A stretch of 23,799 nucleotides of DNA from JBDRLH01 sp043813215. GTDB taxonomy: Bacteria; Patescibacteriota; Minisyncoccia; Minisyncoccales; JAQTPW01. A model generated the notes under the pieces. It was given only the letters and a program-made list of their open reading frames with translations, was not told the DNA's origin and did not search any database. The stretch is from positions 1 through 23,799 of the forward strand of contig JBDRLH010000031.1 in assembly GCA_043813215.1 (NCBI GenBank), given 5' to 3'. Both the position numbers and the translations under genes were made by a program. Shown here piece after piece: positions 19,091-23,799 of this stretch; the stretch's first letter is position 1; each line of letters begins with the position of its first letter.

Positions 19091-22000
19091 ATGGAGGGAT
19101 TAATACCGTTACAAAAAATTACTTTAAAACAAGCTGCAAAAATAACCGGATACGCGCCCGATTATCTTGGTTTTTTGTTAAGAAAAGGCCTGATAAGGGG
19201 TAAAAAAATTCCAAAAAGTTCGCCGTGGCTGGTATCTACAGCCGACCTAATTAAATACGCTAAAAAAACTAAAAATCTCGCCACACGAGATTCTTCTTTT
19301 TTGTTATGGAGGAATTATCTGACATTAAAACAAGCTTCAGAAGTTACCGATTATTCATCTGACTATATCGGCTCTTTGGTCAGAAAGGGAATATTAAAAG
19401 GAAAAAGATTTTATAAATTAAATAAATGGGAAACCGACAAAGAAAAAATAAACGATTATTTATCGCGCAAAAAATCCAGATACTTTCCGATGTTGTCGTT
19501 TTTACTGATTGCAAAAAATAATTTTCATCGGCTATTTCTAAAAATTTCGAAATACGCCATTGCTTTTGCAATATTTGTTTTTATTGTTTTCGGAGGTTTT
19601 GCCGGCTGGGCTTTTACTTCTAAAAACCAACCTCAAATCGTTGAGATTTATCCGATTCAAATTAACGGCGATTCTATGGAAAATGCGGGATGGCGGAATC
19701 AACAGAATGTTCTGGGGCCGCCTCAAGTCGGACCGGAGGAAGACATTAATTTATTTTCCGAAAACAATTCGGCAATATATAATGGCGGCGCATCAAATTT
19801 ATTTGTCCAAAATTTTTCCATAACAGGGGCGGATAAAAAAGAAGAAAAAAAAGATGTAAATAGCGAGCAAACAAATCAAGAAATAGAAGAAGCAACAATA
19901 GAAGAATTATTAATAGAAAAAACAGAAACAGAAACAGAAACGCTGGAAGAACAGATCATAAAATTCGAATCGTCAGAAAATACGACAGTAGCAGAAGAAA
20001 TTTCAGAAGAAGCAGAAACTCCTGCAATTGATGAGTCTGGAGTTGTTGCCGAAGAAGAAACCCAAGAAGCAACCCAAGAAGAAGACAGTTATTCTTCAGA
20101 AGAACAAATAATAGAAGAGCAGATAATCCCTGAGGTGATTCCTGAAGTGATTCCTGAGGTGATTCCAGAAATAGTCTCTGAAACAATTCCTGAAAACCCT
20201 GAACCGATTAATGAATTTGAGCCGATATCATTGATTAATAGGATAAAAAAAGTGCTCGGGATTAAAATTGCCACAGCCCAGCAGATCCCGGTCTTTGAAG
20301 ACTTAATCCAAAAAGAATTCTTATCGGCGAAAATCAAATTTTCATTCGCCATCGGGCAGAAATCGTCGGATATTTTAATGGAGCAACAGGAAGCGGAGAG
20401 CAAAAGTCCGGAGCAAGACAATAACGTTCAGGGGCCGTTAATTTTTTGGAAAAAAATTAAAGAAATTTTCAGCATTTTAACGGAAAAAATTGACCAGTTA
20501 AGCGAGAATATTGTCAGGAAACTGGTTTCCATCGCCACGGCCGAAGAAACACCGATCCTGCCAACCCCAGACGAAACGTCAGTTCTGCCAATCACAGACG
20601 AAGCGACAACAACGGTTGAAAATACTTCCGATGCGGAGGAAGCTGAAAATGCAACAAATACAGCAATTGAAAATATTGCCGATACGACGACTGAAAACAT
20701 CCCGGAAAATATTTTAGAAAACGCGACAAGCAATGTTGTTGATTTCTTGCAGACGCCCGATACGAAAATCATTATTTGGTGGAGCCTCAACGGGCAGGGT
20801 TGGCAGATTCTTGAAACGATATCTTCGGAAAATTTATCAAACGCTATTAACGGCGGATATTTTGATTACGATGCGCCGTTTTTGAAAAATTGGGATGATG
20901 TCAAAAATCTGAAAATAAAATTTGAAGGAGTGGCCGGGAGCCAAACAAAATTCACGGCATATCTTGACAGCCTTTGGGTGGAAGTGAATTATGCGGAAAA
21001 ACAGGAAGAGGAAAGCCAGGCAAATTCCCTGGAACTGCTTTCTGAGAAAAAAACATTCCGCGCGAATGAAAATCCCGATTTCAAATACAATTACAAAAAG
21101 GAAAAAACTTCTTTATTGACTTCGGCGGGAGAAGCCCTCGGCTTTGTTGATTATTGGGACGGCATAAAAGTTAAAACGAAAATCGTAAACAGCATCGGAG
21201 AAATCATCGACGATTCCCCGGACACAATCTTTAAAAATAACGGCGATTTTTCAATAAAAAAGAGGCCTTTAAAAAAAATTTTGCCCGGCAAGCACTATCT
21301 TTTAATAGAAATTCACAATAAAGGAACCGTTCATAAATTCACGGAGGAGTTCGTTTGGGGAGTTTTGGCAATAAACAGCAATAAATCAATTTATCTGCCC
21401 GGAGAAACGGCTTATCTGCAAATGGCGGCTTTAAAAAACGACGGACATACTTTATGCGATGCGAATTTAAAATTAGAACTTACCGACCCCGATGGCAACG
21501 TTACGATTTTTACAACTGACGGTTCGGAAAATTTGCAAATAATGAACAATGAGCCACCGATCATCACTGAAGAAATTGCCACCAGCACGACCGAAGCTCC
21601 GACGACAACGGAGACGGAAAAAATTGAAAATGCCATTCAGGAAGAAACAACAGACAATGTAAAGACCGAAAAAATCATAACTGCGGAGGAAGCCGCAACA
21701 GCAAGCACGACGGATGAAATTTTTGCCACGACAAGCGAAAACATAATTCTTAAAACTGAGGCGACGACCACAAAAACCCAAGAAACAATTACAGAAACGG
21801 AAATAATAATCCTGCCCGAAAACCAGATTGCCACAACTGGCGAACCGGCTGAAGTAATGGCGGCTTCTTCGACAAGTTTCTGGGATAAAATTAAAAGAGT
21901 TTTCGGAATCAGTGTTGCCGACGCCGCCGACAAAAAATCTTTTGAAAGCGCCTTAATTCAAAAAAGCGGGAAATGCGGCCTGGATAATATCACGGATGTT

Positions 22001-23799
22001 CCCGATTATTTCGCATATTATCAGATCAAAAAAACGGGCGTTTACACGCTCAAGCTTGTCAATCTTGATACGGGCAATGAAATCACGGATTCCTTTGAGG
22101 TAAAAAGCAAGGTCCCGTTTGACGTGGAAAGAATCGGCCCGACAAGAATAAATCCCACGGCTGACTACCAGATGACGCTGAAAATAAAAGCCAATGAAGA
22201 TTTCCAAGGACAAGTGATTGAAACGGTGCCTGATTCATTTGTAATTAACGGATCGACTGCTTGGGATGCGGATTGGAAAGCCGGGGAAAATTACGAATTA
22301 AAATATATTTTTGATGCACCGGACATCAGCCCGTATCTTTATTTGCTGGGGCCTTTGAGTTTTGAAAAAGATAAAAATTTCGTAGAAAAATTCAAAGATA
22401 TTTGGGTGGACGACGAACAAAAAGAAAAAAACGCGGAGAACAGTTCTTCACAGAACTCACAGGTGGTTTTTCAGGAAGCCAGGTCGTGGCAGATTGCGTC
22501 AGATGGGCCAAATGACATTTTAATTTTTTGGACAGGAGCGACAATACCTGGCGGATGGACTTGTCTTTCCTGTATTGCCGGCGACCCATTCTATCAGGTG
22601 TTTCTCATGGGAACTTCTTCGTATGCCGCAGCCACTTCCGGATCGGCGACGCATGACCACACTTTCAGTTTTGGCACTACGTCCCAGCCCAGCAGTGTTG
22701 AAGATTATGATGGTGGAAAAACTGCGGAACCATACCCTGCGGCTACACACAATCACGCCTTGACATCTGCCACGGTGACGGCAACTAGCAGTTTGCCGTT
22801 ATATTATGATCTGAAAATAATCAGTGCCAACACCTCCACAATACCCAACGGCGCCATTGCGATTTTTGACACAACAACAATGCCCGATGACTGGTCTCTC
22901 TATACAGCAGCCGACGGCAGGACTATCAGGGGAAACAGCGCCACTTCCACCGGAGGTTCGGCAACTCACAGCCATAATGTAAATATCACTTTATCCGCCA
23001 ACTCTGCAAGTGAATTGGGTCGCGGTTCAGGTAGTACTCTGGCGGATATAGTCGCCCATACGCACACCGCTTCGGGAGTGGGCAGCGTCACCGCTTCAAA
23101 CGCCGTGCCTTACATAAGCGTGGTTTTAGGAAAAACCACGGCCACCACTTCCATACCTGACGGCATGATTGCCATGTTCAACGCAACCGTTCCTTCAGGA
23201 TGGACTTCGGTTTCGGGCGCGGGACAGGCTTTTAACGATAAATTCATTTTAGCAAGCAGTACGCAGTACGGAGCCACCGGAGGCACTTCTACCCATTCCC
23301 ACGCCAATTCAACAATTCAGAGTCTTGGCACGGCCGACAGGAGCAGTTATGCGGATTTAACTCCTTCTTCGATTGGTTCGGACCAAGGCCACACCCACAC
23401 TATTACATATACGCTGCCTTCAACCACCACTTTGCCGGTTTACCGCGGAGTAATTTTTGCCTCCAAAAACCCGCCATCCTTGGCGCAGAATTATTTCCAA
23501 TGGTATGTAAATGCAGATTCGGCGACGCCGACCGACCCCTGGCCCGCAGGAGGAACTTATGATTTGCTTGAACTTGAAAATATTGCGGCAAACGCCACCA
23601 ACAGCCCGCCAGGGACAGGCGGTATTGTCCGATTAAGGATTTCCTTGCAAGCGACAGCGGCCTTGGGCGCCGGAGAAAAATCTTTCAAGCTCCAGTACGC
23701 CGCCACCGGAACAACCGGCACCTGCACCTCAACTCTTACCTGGGCCAATGTCGGGAAAATCGCTTCAACCACTATCTGGAAAGGTTACAATAACACGCC
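19091..23799 (+). CDS. Giant cell-surface protein with tandem HTH-like N-terminus and tail-collar-like repeats (partial)
   Basis: Open from the ATG at 19091 to the window end, at least 1569 residues and no stop. Order of parts: HTH-like repeats at 10-40 and 76-107, one transmembrane helix at about 155-175, an acidic Glu/Thr/Ile-rich linker (about 255-375, with repeated PEVI), and a beta domain (558-640) of a type common in Patescibacteria surface proteins. A macroglobulin MG2-like strand (IYLPGETAYLQ, near 765) and a second Thr/Glu-rich linker (about 820-920) follow. Three tail-collar-like repeats (1138-1465) each carry two HxH motifs, and a further beta domain containing NYFQWYVNAD comes last. 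There is no signal peptide; the helix should put the N-terminus inside and the bulk outside. No Shine-Dalgarno precedes the ATG. The collar part is visibly GC-richer than the N-terminal part. An adhesion or attachment role is inferred. Confidence 0.88.
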   Translation, partial: MEGLIPLQKITLKQAAKITGYAPDYLGFLLRKGLIRGKKIPKSSPWLVSTADLIKYAKKTKNLATRDSSFLLWRNYLTLKQASEVTDYSSDYIGSLVRKGILKGKRFYKLNKWETDKEKINDYLSRKKSRYFPMLSFLLIAKNNFHRLFLKISKYAIAFAIFVFIVFGGFAGWAFTSKNQPQIVEIYPIQINGDSMENAGWRNQQNVLGPPQVGPEEDINLFSENNSAIYNGGASNLFVQNFSITGADKKEEKKDVNSEQTNQEIEEATIEELLIEKTETETETLEEQIIKFESSENTTVAEEISEEAETPAIDESGVVAEEETQEATQEEDSYSSEEQIIEEQIIPEVIPEVIPEVIPEIVSETIPENPEPINEFEPISLINRIKKVLGIKIATAQQIPVFEDLIQKEFLSAKIKFSFAIGQKSSDILMEQQEAESKSPEQDNNVQGPLIFWKKIKEIFSILTEKIDQLSENIVRKLVSIATAEETPILPTPDETSVLPITDEATTTVENTSDAEEAENATNTAIENIADTTTENIPENILENATSNVVDFLQTPDTKIIIWWSLNGQGWQILETISSENLSNAINGGYFDYDAPFLKNWDDVKNLKIKFEGVAGSQTKFTAYLDSLWVEVNYAEKQEEESQANSLELLSEKKTFRANENPDFKYNYKKEKTSLLTSAGEALGFVDYWDGIKVKTKIVNSIGEIIDDSPDTIFKNNGDFSIKKRPLKKILPGKHYLLIEIHNKGTVHKFTEEFVWGVLAINSNKSIYLPGETAYLQMAALKNDGHTLCDANLKLELTDPDGNVTIFTTDGSENLQIMNNEPPIITEEIATSTTEAPTTTETEKIENAIQEETTDNVKTEKIITAEEAATASTTDEIFATTSENIILKTEATTTKTQETITETEIIILPENQIATTGEPAEVMAASSTSFWDKIKRVFGISVADAADKKSFESALIQKSGKCGLDNITDVPDYFAYYQIKKTGVYTLKLVNLDTGNEITDSFEVKSKVPFDVERIGPTRINPTADYQMTLKIKANEDFQGQVIETVPDSFVINGSTAWDADWKAGENYELKYIFDAPDISPYLYLLGPLSFEKDKNFVEKFKDIWVDDEQKEKNAENSSSQNSQVVFQEARSWQIASDGPNDILIFWTGATIPGGWTCLSCIAGDPFYQVFLMGTSSYAAATSGSATHDHTFSFGTTSQPSSVEDYDGGKTAEPYPAATHNHALTSATVTATSSLPLYYDLKIISANTSTIPNGAIAIFDTTTMPDDWSLYTAADGRTIRGNSATSTGGSATHSHNVNITLSANSASELGRGSGSTLADIVAHTHTASGVGSVTASNAVPYISVVLGKTTATTSIPDGMIAMFNATVPSGWTSVSGAGQAFNDKFILASSTQYGATGGTSTHSHANSTIQSLGTADRSSYADLTPSSIGSDQGHTHTITYTLPSTTTLPVYRGVIFASKNPPSLAQNYFQWYVNADSATPTDPWPAGGTYDLLELENIAANATNSPPGTGGIVRLRISLQATAALGAGEKSFKLQYAATGTTGTCTSTLTWANVGKIASTTIWKGYNNT
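22502..23470 (+). repeat. Three in-frame tail-collar-like repeats with paired HxH motifs
   Basis: Repeats start near residues 1138, 1252 and 1355 with the pattern I-P-x-G-x-I-A-x-F-x-(5-8)-P-x-x-W. Each has two HxH motifs: His1188/1190 and 1220/1222, 1293/1295 and 1323/1325, 1402/1404 and 1434/1436, so the pairs are 30 to 32 residues apart in every copy. Each repeat ends in a S/T-rich strand and a V/I-x-x-V/I-I-like strand before the next. This resembles the collar and HxH needle parts of T4-type tail fibres. Confidence 0.72.

Noticed and set aside
19850..20170. CRISPR or tandem DNA repeat array
   Set aside because: The short GAAACA and CCTGAGGTGATT repeats are in frame and encode the acidic Glu/Thr and PEVI linker; there are no unique spacers.
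19956..21933. Several minus-strand frames opposite the surface-protein gene rich in Ser, Val and Leu
   Set aside because: They are the antisense of Glu/Thr/Ala-rich repeats, so their long openness is a composition effect.

Overview
The window looks like a piece of a Patescibacteria (CPR, Parcubacteria-like) chromosome. The reasons are the low to moderate GC, the compact gene order, the small single-domain envelope proteins, a Gmad2-domain lipoprotein-like protein, a UvrD-type helicase carrying its own PD-(D/E)XK nuclease, and a very large surface protein with domains typical of these ultra-small cells. No rRNA, tRNA or CRISPR array was found. The lineage is inferred from gene types only; no marker phylogeny was possible.

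Left edge (1-850): the 5' end of a probable insertion-sequence transposase runs off the left side on the minus strand. Next to it is a GC-richer orphan gene (210-656) driven by a promoter whose spacer is a 26-bp near-perfect palindrome. Then comes a P-type cation ATPase (849-3314) with unusual ion-site residues and a small membrane protein (3376-3744).

Middle (3.8-11.3 kb): an accessory-looking stretch of small orphan genes, nearly all with a textbook AAGGAGG ribosome binding site, their own promoter and their own hairpin-plus-T terminator. Several encode small Cys/His (probably zinc-binding) proteins, including a 52-residue Cys-rich gene (6294-6452) translationally coupled to a GTG-start gene (6445-6723). 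A DUF7352-like gene, a 7-TM protein, a secreted/anchored alpha/beta hydrolase and a Gmad2 protein are interspersed. The intergenic DNA is unusually patterned. A terminator hairpin followed closely by a CTTGATTTTTT-type promoter recurs several times, a 53-bp element with a GTACGTAC hairpin occurs twice, and a second conserved motif starting GGTACTAG occurs twice near hairpins.

Right (11.3-18.4 kb): a housekeeping block with rdgB/HAM1 NTP pyrophosphatase, a convergent DUF2090 (IolC C-terminal-like) TIM-barrel protein, and a DNA repair run (UvrD-nuclease fusion, xseA, xseB). A membrane-anchored FKBP isomerase and an M50-like membrane metalloprotease follow. Several of these genes start at or a few bases from the expected transcription start and lack a Shine-Dalgarno sequence, in clear contrast to the small orphan genes.

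Far right (18.5-23.8 kb): a small MerR/excisionase-like DNA-binding protein on the minus strand, a 333-bp intergenic region rich in palindromes and DnaA-box-like 9-mers, and then a giant open reading frame (19091 to the window end, at least 1569 residues). That protein has two tandem HTH-like repeats in the cytoplasm, one transmembrane helix, long acidic Thr/Glu-rich linkers, beta-rich extracellular domains, and three tandem phage tail-collar-like repeats each with two HxH motifs. It is the most interesting object in the window.
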